64,000 bases of DNA from Actinobacteria bacterium IMCC26256 (GTDB lineage: Bacteria > Actinomycetota > Acidimicrobiia > IMCC26256), in assembly GCA_001023575.1 (NCBI GenBank), contig CP011489.1, positions 1,177,001-1,241,000 of the forward strand. The letters run 5' to 3'. Every line of letters begins with the position of its first letter. Position 1 is the first letter of the stretch. The position numbers and the translations under genes are program-made. The notes under the pieces were generated by a model that saw only the letters and a list, made by a program, of their open reading frames with translations, had not been told where the DNA came from and did not search any database. Below, piece after piece: positions 27,099 through 34,342 of the stretch.

Positions 27099-27332
27099 AT
27101 GAAGGTGTGGATTGACCAAGACCTGTGCACCGGAGATGGCCTCTGCGAAGAGATTGCCCCCGCAGTCTTTGCGCTTCTTGATGACGGTCTCGCCTATGTA
27201 AAAGAGGGCGATAAAATATTCAATGAGCCCGGTGGTGCTGAGGGATTAGCCGATGTTCCCGATGGAATGCTTGAGGCAGTAATTGAGTCAGCGGACGAGT
27301 GCCCTGGCGAGTGCATCTTCATCGAGCCATAG
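27099..27332 (+). CDS. small ferredoxin, 3Fe-4S or 4Fe-4S type
   Basis: This is a 77-residue electron carrier. ATG 27099 follows AAGGAG, so the reading frame upstream to 27054 is not needed. The cluster residues are in DLCTGDGLCEE (Cys, Asp in the middle, Cys) and in DECPGECIFIE (two more Cys). The Asp at the usual second-Cys position is typical of 3Fe-4S ferredoxins that serve cytochrome P450s. The last residues GECIFIE are characteristic. No P450 or reductase is nearby. A clear terminator lies 62 bases after the stop, so it is probably a single-gene unit. Confidence 0.92.
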   Translation: MKVWIDQDLCTGDGLCEEIAPAVFALLDDGLAYVKEGDKIFNEPGGAEGLADVPDGMLEAVIESADECPGECIFIEP

Positions 27333-27393
27333 AACGACGTCTCTCTGGAGTCTCAATAAGGGTCTCCATAAAATTTAAGAATGAAAGACTTGA

Positions 27394-27421
27394 GGGGGCC
27401 TAAGAAGGCCCCTTCTTTCTT
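27394..27421 (+). terminator. rho-independent terminator after the ferredoxin gene
   Basis: A 7-bp GC-rich stem (GGGGCCT at 27395-27401, loop AAGA, AGGCCCC at 27406-27412) is followed by TTCTTTCTT. The shape is that of an intrinsic terminator, and it lies 62 bases past the stop codon. Confidence 0.8.
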
Positions 27422-27564
27422 ATCCAAATACAAAACTCCGATAAATCAGCGCCACTATTGAGCCACATCGCCAAAAGTAGTTATTTGCCCGGGTTTTGAG
27501 GAGCATGGGTTCACTTAAATTTCGGTGCTGGTAAGGTGCCGGTGTTGGTTACTTTTTGCTTTGA

Positions 27565-27700
27565 TGAAATGTGGAGGTGAGGCGCATGAAATCCGGAGAA
27601 CCCCCGAGTACCTATCGCCGTACCTTCTTACTGAGGCACTCTCTCTAGAGACGCCAGACTCAAGGTGCGGAATCTTAAATAGCAACCCATAGCCGCCTTT
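27565..27700 (+). promoter_or_regulatory. probable M-box (Mg2+) riboswitch
   Basis: The 394-base gap 27333-27726 ahead of the MgtE-N/CBS gene contains four blocks in the order of the M-box. They are GGTGAGGC (27576-27583), AGAGACGCCA (27647-27656), AAGGTG (27662-27667) and TTAAATAGCAACC (27675-27687). The B. subtilis mgtE leader, as I recall it, reads GGUGAGGCUCCU, AAAGACGCCA, AAGGUG and UUAAUGCAGCUGG in the same order. The downstream genes encode likely Mg2+ handling proteins. A sequestered start region is possible (GGGAGCCCC next to ATG). The middle P2/P3 parts are less alike, so it is a divergent member or a related element. Confidence 0.6.
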
Positions 27701-27726
27701 GTTGGCCGCCGAACTGGGAGCCCCGC

Positions 27727-29067
27727 ATGGCCCTACGCCAAACGTTTCGGGCTAATGGCGCTATTAAGCGCCGTCAGGAACGAAGAACAAAACGAATTCT
27801 CGCAAACCGCACCGTCGCAGAGGCACTGATCTCTGTCGCAGGTCTAGTTGGACGCGCCGTAACGAGTATCGGGGATATCGAGGTCGGGCGCATCTCCGAT
27901 GTAGTGGTTCGCTGGTCTGGAGACGGATATCCACCTGTAACCGGGTTGGTAGTTAGGGTCGGGCGTAGGCGCGCATACGTCCCAATTGATCAGGTGCAGT
28001 CAATAACCCAAGATGGTGCGCGACTTAATTCGGCACGAATGGACCTACGAGATTTTAATCGACGAGACGATGAAGTCTCACTAAACGCAGATGTTGTTGA
28101 TCACCAACTTGTTGACATAGACGGTGTGAGAGTCGTTAGAGCATCCGACTTATATTTGGCCTTGGTTGGAGAAGAAATACGGCTTGTCGGTGTAGACGTC
28201 GGGTTTGCAACGCTCCTACGCCGTCTTGGCCCTGCCAATCGCCGAACGCGCCCCACCCCCGATCGAGTCATTGACTGGGCTGCGGTGCAGCCATTCGGGA
28301 CGGGTGACGGCTCGATGCGTCTCGCTTCACCAAACCAAGCATTGAAGAGACTTCGCCCCGCTGAACTTGCAGACCTACTTGAGGAGCTTGGTCGTGATGA
28401 GCGCCAGGAACTCCTGCGAGCGCTCGATCCTGAGGCTGCAGCCGATGCCCTTGAAGAGATGGAGCCGGGCGAACTGCGCGAATTACTACGCGAGATGACT
28501 CCAGAGGATGCCGCAGCATTATTGATTGAGATGGAGCCCGACGAGGCTGTCGACGCGCTCCGTGAATTTGAGGATGAGGAGGTTGATGCGCTCATAGCAG
28601 TGATGCCTCGAGAGAATGCTGAGCTCCTTGCGCAATTGCTCGGTTATGACGAGGAGTCTGCGGGTGGAGTAATGACCACAAATCTGATTCTTGTGCGCCC
28701 AGATATGACTGTCGGAGAGGTACGACGGATACTCCGGTCTGAGGCGGAGCACCAGGCAGATGTAGATGCCGTGATAATTGTCGACTCCGATGGTCGTCTT
28801 ATTCACGACATTGGACTCTTTGAACTTCTTGTTGCAGCGAAAGAGGATTTGGTCGGCTCGTTAGATGGAGGACCAGATCCGGTGACTGTCTCTCCGGAGA
28901 CATCGGTAGCTTTCGTTGTAGAGCAATTTATTGAGTCTCGGGGATCTTCGGTAGTTGTAGTGGACTCCGAGAACCGTCCTATTGGGCGAATCCTCGCAGA
29001 TGATCTTGTGGATGCTCTTGTACCCGAGCGAGGGAAACTGCGGTTCCCTCGATTCTTGGTCGGATGA
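27727..29067 (+). CDS. PRC-barrel, MgtE-N and CBS-pair cytoplasmic Mg2+-sensor-like protein
   Basis: This 446-residue soluble protein has a PRC-barrel-like region at about residues 40-175. A leucine-rich MgtE_N helical repeat domain follows at about 195-305 (LRPAELADLLEELG and ALEEMEPGELRELL repeats). Then comes a CBS pair from about residue 310, beginning AGGVMTTNLILVRPDM. The MgtE membrane channel is missing. In MgtE the N and CBS domains sense cytoplasmic Mg2+ and lock the pore. Here the module is separate and overlaps an NRAMP-type carrier gene by 4 bases, so it may gate that carrier. The gene sits behind the likely M-box. Confidence 0.85.
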   Translation: MALRQTFRANGAIKRRQERRTKRILANRTVAEALISVAGLVGRAVTSIGDIEVGRISDVVVRWSGDGYPPVTGLVVRVGRRRAYVPIDQVQSITQDGARLNSARMDLRDFNRRDDEVSLNADVVDHQLVDIDGVRVVRASDLYLALVGEEIRLVGVDVGFATLLRRLGPANRRTRPTPDRVIDWAAVQPFGTGDGSMRLASPNQALKRLRPAELADLLEELGRDERQELLRALDPEAAADALEEMEPGELRELLREMTPEDAAALLIEMEPDEAVDALREFEDEEVDALIAVMPRENAELLAQLLGYDEESAGGVMTTNLILVRPDMTVGEVRRILRSEAEHQADVDAVIIVDSDGRLIHDIGLFELLVAAKEDLVGSLDGGPDPVTVSPETSVAFVVEQFIESRGSSVVVVDSENRPIGRILADDLVDALVPERGKLRFPRFLVG

Positions 29068-30335
29068 TGAATACCTCGCCGGGCGTGAAGCCGCGCAGAC
29101 TTGGTAGGTGGGTACGACCTACAGCAGTTTTTGCGATACTTGGTCCTGGGTTGATCGCCGCGAACGCGGGGAATGATTCAGGTGGTATCGCTACCTACTC
29201 TTCGGCCGGTGCACAGTTTGCGTATAAACCACTATTTTTAGCTGTTGTAATCACGCTGATGCTGATCGTTGTGCAGGAGATGGCCGCTCGTGTTGGCACC
29301 TTCGGAGGCGGCGGCATCATGTCTCTTGTTCGAGAGCAGTTCAGTCTTCGTATTGGTGCGTTTGCAGTTTTCTGTATCTTGGTTGCAAATCTTGGATTAG
29401 TGGTCTCTGAGTTTGCAGGGATTGGAGCCGCTCTAGAACTGTTCGGCGTGAGTCGCTACATCTCTGTACCGATCTCTGCTGTGATTTTAATTGGCGTTGT
29501 CGTCTTCGGTTCCTATCGCTGGGCTGAGAGAATCTTCTTAACTTTCGCTCTCGCATTCCTCGCATACCCATTCGCAATGATTCTCTCCCACCCTGACTGG
29601 AGCCAGGTTGTCTCAAATGCGGTAATCCCTCATTTTGTTGGGAGCAAAGCCTTCTTACTAATGGCTATTGCGCTAGTGGGCACAACGATCACTCCGTATA
29701 TGCAGCTATATCAGGCGGCTGCTGTAGCCGATAGCGGCGCAGGCCCAGAAGATTATCCGCGTGTGCGAACTGATGCGGTGGGCGGGGCAATCATCGCTGG
29801 ACTCATATTCATCTGCATCTTGATTGCGACCGCCGCCACTATTGGTGGAACCGGTCCATTGAATTCTGCTGCTCAGGCTGCGAAGGCACTCGAACCAGTC
29901 GCGGGCGCAGGAGCCGAGGTCCTATTTGGTATCGGACTCCTAGGAGCATCAGCGTTAGCTGCAGCCGTGGTACCGCTATCAACTGCGTATGGGCTCGCGG
30001 AGGCTGTAGGAGCAGAGCGATCGGTATCGAGGCGCTTCTCAGAGGCACCGCTCTTTCTAGGCCTATTCGCTGCTCAGGTAGTGATTGGTGCACTTGTTGC
30101 ACTGATCCCGGTCAATCTATTTGCACTACTCATCGGCATGCAGATACTAAACGGATTGATCACGCCAATCATTCTTGGGTTTCTCTACGTTCTCTCTAAT
30201 CGTCAATCTGTTGTCGGTGATGCAGTGAGCTCCCCGATGAACAAAGCAATCTCTCTACTCTGCGTGCTTATCGTCTCTTTGCTTGCAGTGGTTGTTGTAG
30301 GTGTCTCTATCGGAGGGTGGTTCGGAGTTGTATAG
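29064..30335 (+). CDS. NRAMP-family divalent metal transporter, probably NRMT-like
   Basis: This 423-residue protein has about eleven membrane helices and follows the NRAMP pattern LGPGLIAANAG. The canonical helix-1 motif DPGN is DSGG here (Asp38 kept, Pro and Asn lost). The helix-6 motif MPHN is TPYM, so the metal-binding Met is Thr210. Loss of the Met is known in the NRMT subgroup, which carries Mg2+ and Mn2+ and was shown to sit behind M-box riboswitches in clostridia. The neighbouring MgtE-N/CBS protein and upstream element agree with Mg2+. Substrate is an inference. It is the second gene of the pair and converges on the marP-like gene 8 bases away. Confidence 0.82.
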   Translation: MMNTSPGVKPRRLGRWVRPTAVFAILGPGLIAANAGNDSGGIATYSSAGAQFAYKPLFLAVVITLMLIVVQEMAARVGTFGGGGIMSLVREQFSLRIGAFAVFCILVANLGLVVSEFAGIGAALELFGVSRYISVPISAVILIGVVVFGSYRWAERIFLTFALAFLAYPFAMILSHPDWSQVVSNAVIPHFVGSKAFLLMAIALVGTTITPYMQLYQAAAVADSGAGPEDYPRVRTDAVGGAIIAGLIFICILIATAATIGGTGPLNSAAQAAKALEPVAGAGAEVLFGIGLLGASALAAAVVPLSTAYGLAEAVGAERSVSRRFSEAPLFLGLFAAQVVIGALVALIPVNLFALLIGMQILNGLITPIILGFLYVLSNRQSVVGDAVSSPMNKAISLLCVLIVSLLAVVVVGVSIGGWFGVV

Positions 30336-30343
30336 CGACAGGA

Positions 30344-31528
30344 TTATTTTCCAAGGCATTTACCGGTGCCGACCGTAGCTACGCCGACAGTCTCAAGGAC
30401 TGCTCGTACTTCACTCGGATCAAGTGCGTAGCTTGTATTAGGAAGTCGGGGGTCTATAGCGAATGACAACCCCAAGACCCTCCCAGATCCGGTGACTACT
30501 GGTCCGCCCGAGTCTCCAGGTACAAGGTCTGCTGCGAGAATTAAGATCTTTCTAGACCAGTTACCCTTCCCGTATAGGTCGCTACCAGTTGCCTTAATCT
30601 GATCCACTATGCGACCACCCTCGACCCTTAGTTCGCGCCCCCCCGGGTAGCCAAATATTGCTACTTTCGTATCAGTAAGTGGGCTAGAGAATTTCAATGG
30701 TGTTATCCCTAGATTTTTTATGCGTAGCACCGCTATGTCGCGCCTCGGGTCGAATGCCACTACATCGGCCCTGCGGCGGATCTCTCCATTGCTAACTGTT
30801 GTGCTTCCGTTCTCCCCTGCTATGACGTGAGCGTTTGTCACCACGAGGTCTCTCGCAATTACAACCCCTGTGCCATCTTGAATAAGAGAGCAAGCACGCC
30901 CCTCGACACGGAGTGTTGCTGCTCTGACAGCAAGGGAGACAGATTGACTGAGCGCTGGGGCCTTCGGGGGTAGAACAGTCTGAGCAGAGTCGTGACCCGG
31001 TACGCCTCCTGCTCCTCCTATCTCCCCGTCGCTGGCGTTGGCGTAGGTCTGGGCAGCAGTTACAAGTGTCTCTGGAATACTCGGAGCGTTTCTCTCTATT
31101 ACTTTAAGAATTGCTGAGCCATCTGAAATCTCAACTGGCCAGTAACGCGTGGCAGTTACGACGGGGGTGAGAGCCCAGGCTGAGAATGCCACCGCTGCGA
31201 CGCCAGCAACTGCACCAAATGTGCGGTCGAGGGCCAGAAACGGCCTTTTAGTAACCCTATTGGGAGAACGAAGAGCGCGAGATGCGCCGCCGAAAAGAGT
31301 TGCACCTATGCCTGAGCAGATTAGAAGCGATACTAATGGAGCAGATAAGACAACAGCGTCGCTGCTATTTGCGAAACGGTCTGCGACAGAGGGCTGTAGC
31401 GCAATGCCTAACACTCCCCCTAGAAAAAGGCCGAGCCAAATGGCGAAGTGGCGAATGAAGCCCAGCCGAGACCCAGCCATCGCGGCCAAGATGGCGGCAC
31501 ATAGGAGTGTTATGTCGAGAGCGTTCAC
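30344..31528 (-). CDS. membrane serine protease, MarP-like
   Basis: This 394-residue protein starts with four hydrophobic segments of CvpA/MarP type (residues 1-125), followed by an exported trypsin-like protease. The catalytic triad is visible: His in VTNAHVIAG, Asp in RRDIAVLRI, Ser in PGDSGGPVV. MarP of M. tuberculosis is needed to keep internal pH at low external pH and to process the RipA hydrolase. The name here rests on architecture only. It overlaps the end of trmI by 4 bases and converges on the transporter gene. Confidence 0.88.
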   Translation of the reverse strand: MNALDITLLCAAILAAMAGSRLGFIRHFAIWLGLFLGGVLGIALQPSVADRFANSSDAVVLSAPLVSLLICSGIGATLFGGASRALRSPNRVTKRPFLALDRTFGAVAGVAAVAFSAWALTPVVTATRYWPVEISDGSAILKVIERNAPSIPETLVTAAQTYANASDGEIGGAGGVPGHDSAQTVLPPKAPALSQSVSLAVRAATLRVEGRACSLIQDGTGVVIARDLVVTNAHVIAGENGSTTVSNGEIRRRADVVAFDPRRDIAVLRIKNLGITPLKFSSPLTDTKVAIFGYPGGRELRVEGGRIVDQIKATGSDLYGKGNWSRKILILAADLVPGDSGGPVVTGSGRVLGLSFAIDPRLPNTSYALDPSEVRAVLETVGVATVGTGKCLGK

Positions 31529-32307
31529 TCATTCGGCGCCAAAAGGCGCGCATGTGTCAGAAATCCAGTATGTGCAACCATCCGATGGTCCGGTCTAATC
31601 GACTGACCCTCAACGTGCCATGTCCGGTGGAGAACCTCTAGAGACTCGAGCATTCCAAACGCAGAGTCTTCAAGGCGTTCTCTAAGGAGACCAACTTGGC
31701 CGATTGTCGGAAGGTAGGAGAGCAGAATTCCGCCGGGGCTTAAGCACTTCTCCGCATGCTCTACAACTCTCCAAGGCTCCGGAAGATCTAGAACAATGCG
31801 GTCAACCCCCTCGGCGGGGATCCCCTCATAAATATCTCGAACCTCTATCTCCAGAGGAATATCCGTACCTAGGAAGCCCTCAACATTCTTGCGCGCGGTC
31901 TCTGCGAAGTCCTCCCGAATTTCATACCCGAGGACACTTCCAGTTACACCGACTGCGCGCAGGAGCGTCATTGTTAGTGCTCCGGATCCGACCCCGGACT
32001 CGAGAACGCGTGCCCCTGGGAATATATCTGCGAGCATAAGAATAGGCCCTAGATCCTTTGGGTAAATGACCTGAGCGCCGCGCGGCATTTTGAGGATGTA
32101 CTCAGAGAGAGTAGGTCTGAACGCCGTTAGTTTGGAGCCTCGAGTTGTGCGCGCAACAGTTCCTTCAGGCTTCCCAATTAACAAAGTATGCGGAAGAACC
32201 CCAGTATGCGTATGGAATTCACCCTCAGCGCTCAATGTGATCATGTGTCTACGGCGCTTGTTGTCCTCTAGGAGGATCGTGTCGCCAATCTCTAATGGTC
32301 GCGCCAT
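31525..32307 (-). CDS. trmI: tRNA (adenine58-N1)-methyltransferase TrmI
   Basis: This 260-residue enzyme methylates A58 in the T-loop of tRNA using S-adenosylmethionine. The SAM-binding motif is VLESGVGSGALTMTLLRAVG, and the catalytic-site motif is LDLPEPW. The N-terminal beta domain (GDTILLEDNKRRRHMI) is also typical. TrmI is often close to the proteasome genes of actinobacteria. The start ATG has GGAAGGACTG upstream. It lies two bases after the ttuA-like gene and overlaps the marP-like gene, so the three are co-translated with the sulfur carrier. Confidence 0.94.
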   Translation of the reverse strand: MARPLEIGDTILLEDNKRRRHMITLSAEGEFHTHTGVLPHTLLIGKPEGTVARTTRGSKLTAFRPTLSEYILKMPRGAQVIYPKDLGPILMLADIFPGARVLESGVGSGALTMTLLRAVGVTGSVLGYEIREDFAETARKNVEGFLGTDIPLEIEVRDIYEGIPAEGVDRIVLDLPEPWRVVEHAEKCLSPGGILLSYLPTIGQVGLLRERLEDSAFGMLESLEVLHRTWHVEGQSIRPDHRMVAHTGFLTHARLLAPNE

Positions 32308-32309
32308 TC

Positions 32310-33272
32310 TCAGTCCTTCCGACTAATAGATATCGGAGCATTTGATATCCGGCCAATTGATACTGGTGTCTCCGAGATCACACGATTGCGGAGCGCGCAG
32401 AATGCGCATCGGCTGCCGGTAGTTGGTGATCCACACTCGTCGCATGAATTGAGTTCACCCTTCTCAACATGCGCTGCTTCACGAAAGTATTCATGCCCGC
32501 GAGAGAAGAAAGAGCTAAGAAAAGCAGCCTTCGCACCAGGTGAGCGTTGCTCAAGGCTGTTCAGGACTTCCTTGTATCCAAGATGCCGATTGCCCTCGGC
32601 CATCGGGCACTCCTCTACTTGGTAATCGATATCGAGAAGAACGCAGTATGCCGCCATCTCGCGCTCCCCCATTTTCACCAATGGCTTGACTTTTTTGGCA
32701 AAACCATCCGTAGCGGGAAGTACAGGATATTGACGCCCCAGGTACCCAGGCTCCCAGTGGAGAACATTGCCTAACAACACGGCAGCCTCGTCATCGAGAT
32801 TATGTCCAGTGGCGAGAACGTCGTACTCCCCGTCGAGTGCAGCTTTGTTGAATAGGTGGCGCTTCGAGAGCCCACATGAACTGCAAGGCGCGCGGTTTGT
32901 GCGGCTCGCTGCAGTCGGGATGTCGTACCCATAATCACTAGGCAGGGAGACCTCCACGAGCTTGTACCCATGCGCATCAGCAAAAGCGCGGGTCTTCACA
33001 CCTGATTCATCTGAGTAGTCGCCAATGCCTAGGCCGATGTAAAGGCCGTCAACTCTGTAACCCAACTGGGTGAGAATGTGCCATAGCGCTAACGAGTCTT
33101 TGCCGCCAGATACGGCCACAAGAATCCTCGCTTCTGGCCCGAACATCTTGAACTCGTCGATGGCCTTCTTAACCTGTTCCTTGCAGTGGTGTATAAAACA
33201 ATCGCTGCAGAATGCAGCATTATGGCGACGAATATCAATAACTGCTGGCGCCTTACATCTGCGGCATTTCAC
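32310..33272 (-). CDS. TtuA/TtcA-family tRNA 2-thiolation enzyme
   Basis: This 320-residue adenylating enzyme is of the type that puts sulfur into tRNA. An N-terminal zinc finger (CRRC, then CSDCF), a PP-loop VAVSGGKDSLALW, a central APCSSCGL pair, a later Cys in VEECPMAEG and a C-terminal zinc finger (CDECG, CAFC) are in TtuA order. The three internal Cys residues should hold an Fe-S cluster. TtuA acts on U54 of tRNA with sulfur from the ubiquitin-like TtuB. A carrier gene directly precedes it, with an ATGA overlap. A54-T/U54 modification is inferred from the family. Confidence 0.85.
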   Translation of the reverse strand: MKCRRCKAPAVIDIRRHNAAFCSDCFIHHCKEQVKKAIDEFKMFGPEARILVAVSGGKDSLALWHILTQLGYRVDGLYIGLGIGDYSDESGVKTRAFADAHGYKLVEVSLPSDYGYDIPTAASRTNRAPCSSCGLSKRHLFNKAALDGEYDVLATGHNLDDEAAVLLGNVLHWEPGYLGRQYPVLPATDGFAKKVKPLVKMGEREMAAYCVLLDIDYQVEECPMAEGNRHLGYKEVLNSLEQRSPGAKAAFLSSFFSRGHEYFREAAHVEKGELNSCDECGSPTTGSRCAFCALRNRVISETPVSIGRISNAPISISRKD

Positions 33273-33469
33273 GCTGCGCCGCCTGAGATAACAGGGCGGA
33301 GTTCAATTTCATCGTCGTCGGAGAAACGCGTGTCGCGTGGAACGAGAGTGCCATTGCAGATAATTAAGACAGTCTCAGGGTTAATCTCAAGACGGCGAAG
33401 AAGAGAGTCCGCGACCATGGGTCCCTGGATCTCGATCTCGCGACGTGGATTACGGAGAATGACTTTCAT
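33269..33469 (-). CDS. MoaD/ThiS/TtuB-like sulfur carrier protein
   Basis: This 66-residue protein has the beta-grasp fold. I take ATG 33469, since the TTG seven codons earlier adds nothing of the family. Typical features are VADSLLRRLEINPETV and IICNGTLVPRDTRFSDDDEIELRPVISGG. The end is GGAA, two residues longer than the free Gly-Gly of TtuB, MoaD and ThiS. For thiocarboxylate formation the Ala-Ala would have to be removed, as a metalloprotease does for QbsE. No such protease is nearby. It is coupled to ttuA by a 4-base overlap, which makes it the likely sulfur donor. Confidence 0.78.
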   Translation of the reverse strand: MKVILRNPRREIEIQGPMVADSLLRRLEINPETVLIICNGTLVPRDTRFSDDDEIELRPVISGGAA

Positions 33470-33570
33470 TTGCTCAGAGTACTTGAGCAAATTTGAAGGT
33501 ATTGAGCATGGGCTAAGAGTATCCGGATTCCTGGAGTTTCTCGGTGCTGGGATGGAGCGACCATCAATAG

Positions 33571-33771
33571 CTATACGCCGCGTCGGAGACCGATAATTTC
33601 GTAGCGTGAACCGGGTTCAACCTTGAACTTCAAAATCGTTTTGTTCTTAGTCTTTAGGCGACGGAACAGAAATCGAAAGACTAGGTACGAGACCCCCGCT
33701 ATACGTCGTGGCGTCTGGCGTCTCGCAGAGTAAAGAATCAACGATCCAACCACAGCACGCGTGGTCTTCAT
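33571..33771 (-). CDS. small basic protein, unknown
   Basis: This 66-residue, strongly basic protein has a hydrophobic middle (GVSYLVFRFLFRRL) followed by TKNKTILKFKVEPGSRYEIIGLRRGV. It could bind membranes or RNA. The ATG overlaps the stop of the upstream 70-residue gene by 4 bases, so it is real and coupled. Three small genes of this run stand downstream of dacB. I do not recognise a family. Confidence 0.65.
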   Translation of the reverse strand: MKTTRAVVGSLILYSARRQTPRRIAGVSYLVFRFLFRRLKTKNKTILKFKVEPGSRYEIIGLRRGV

Positions 33772-33980
33772 ACGCGCCTGATCTCGACAATGGTCGCGAG
33801 CCGCTTCCCTCTGCGTCGTCCGAGTAGGAATACGGAGACGATCACTACCCCAATTACAATTGCCCCAACGGTAACTGCTGTGCTCTTGGTTGTCTCAAAT
33901 TCGTCGCCGACGCTGCCGGTAATCTCGTTGAGTTTGTTGCGAATATCCTCGGGTGAGATCCGCTTATCATCGTGGGTCAT
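33768..33980 (-). CDS. small single-pass membrane protein
   Basis: This is a 70-residue protein from ATG 33980. A polar N terminus (HDDKRISPEDIRNKLNEI) precedes one membrane helix (AVTVGAIVIGVVIVSVFLL) and an RRRGKR tail. It overlaps the gene before by 4 bases and the gene after by 4 bases. Such DUF-type tail-anchored proteins (with phage-holin-X-like neighbours) are frequent in actinobacteria, but its job is unknown. Confidence 0.65.
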   Translation of the reverse strand: MTHDDKRISPEDIRNKLNEITGSVGDEFETTKSTAVTVGAIVIGVVIVSVFLLGRRRGKRLATIVEIRRV

Positions 33981-34336
33981 CGAGAGCTGCCTTCCCGGCG
34001 ACCGGTAGTCGCCTTCCATGTTATGTAACCGCTGATTCCTAGGATCAAGACAACAATCAAATATGGCGCCCAAGACCAAGGGCCATCAAATACTGACGCC
34101 ATTTTTTCTTGGAGAAGCCTTAGCAATCCAACGGCGGCACAGACAACGCCAATTCCTATTAGGAGCCACGCAGCCAAACCGAATGCGACATAGCCGGCAA
34201 GCCCCTTGAGCTCATCGGTTGTCTCCTGCTTAAAATACGCAACTACAAGCTCTTTAAGTTCGAGTCCTTGCTGCGGAAGAGGTTTGCTACTTGGGGCCAC
34301 GGGGTGAGTCTCGCCTGTGAGGGGTGTGCTGGGCAA
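33977..34336 (-). CDS. holin-X/DUF1469-like membrane protein
   Basis: This 119-residue protein has two membrane helices (GYVAFGLAAWLLIGIGVVCAAV and WAPYLIVVLILGISGYITW), preceded by an amphipathic segment ELVVAYFKQETTDEL. This is the shape of the actinobacterial 'putative holin-X' group, which despite the name is a common chromosomal cell-envelope family. It lies 6 bases after dacB and couples to the 70-residue protein by ATGA overlap. Confidence 0.7.
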   Translation of the reverse strand: MPSTPLTGETHPVAPSSKPLPQQGLELKELVVAYFKQETTDELKGLAGYVAFGLAAWLLIGIGVVCAAVGLLRLLQEKMASVFDGPWSWAPYLIVVLILGISGYITWKATTGRREGSSR

Positions 34337-34342
34337 ACGGGG

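Noticed and set aside
27333-27726. Cobalamin, ydaO or yybP-ykoY riboswitch in this gap
   Set aside because: Their conserved blocks are absent; the block order fits the M-box better.
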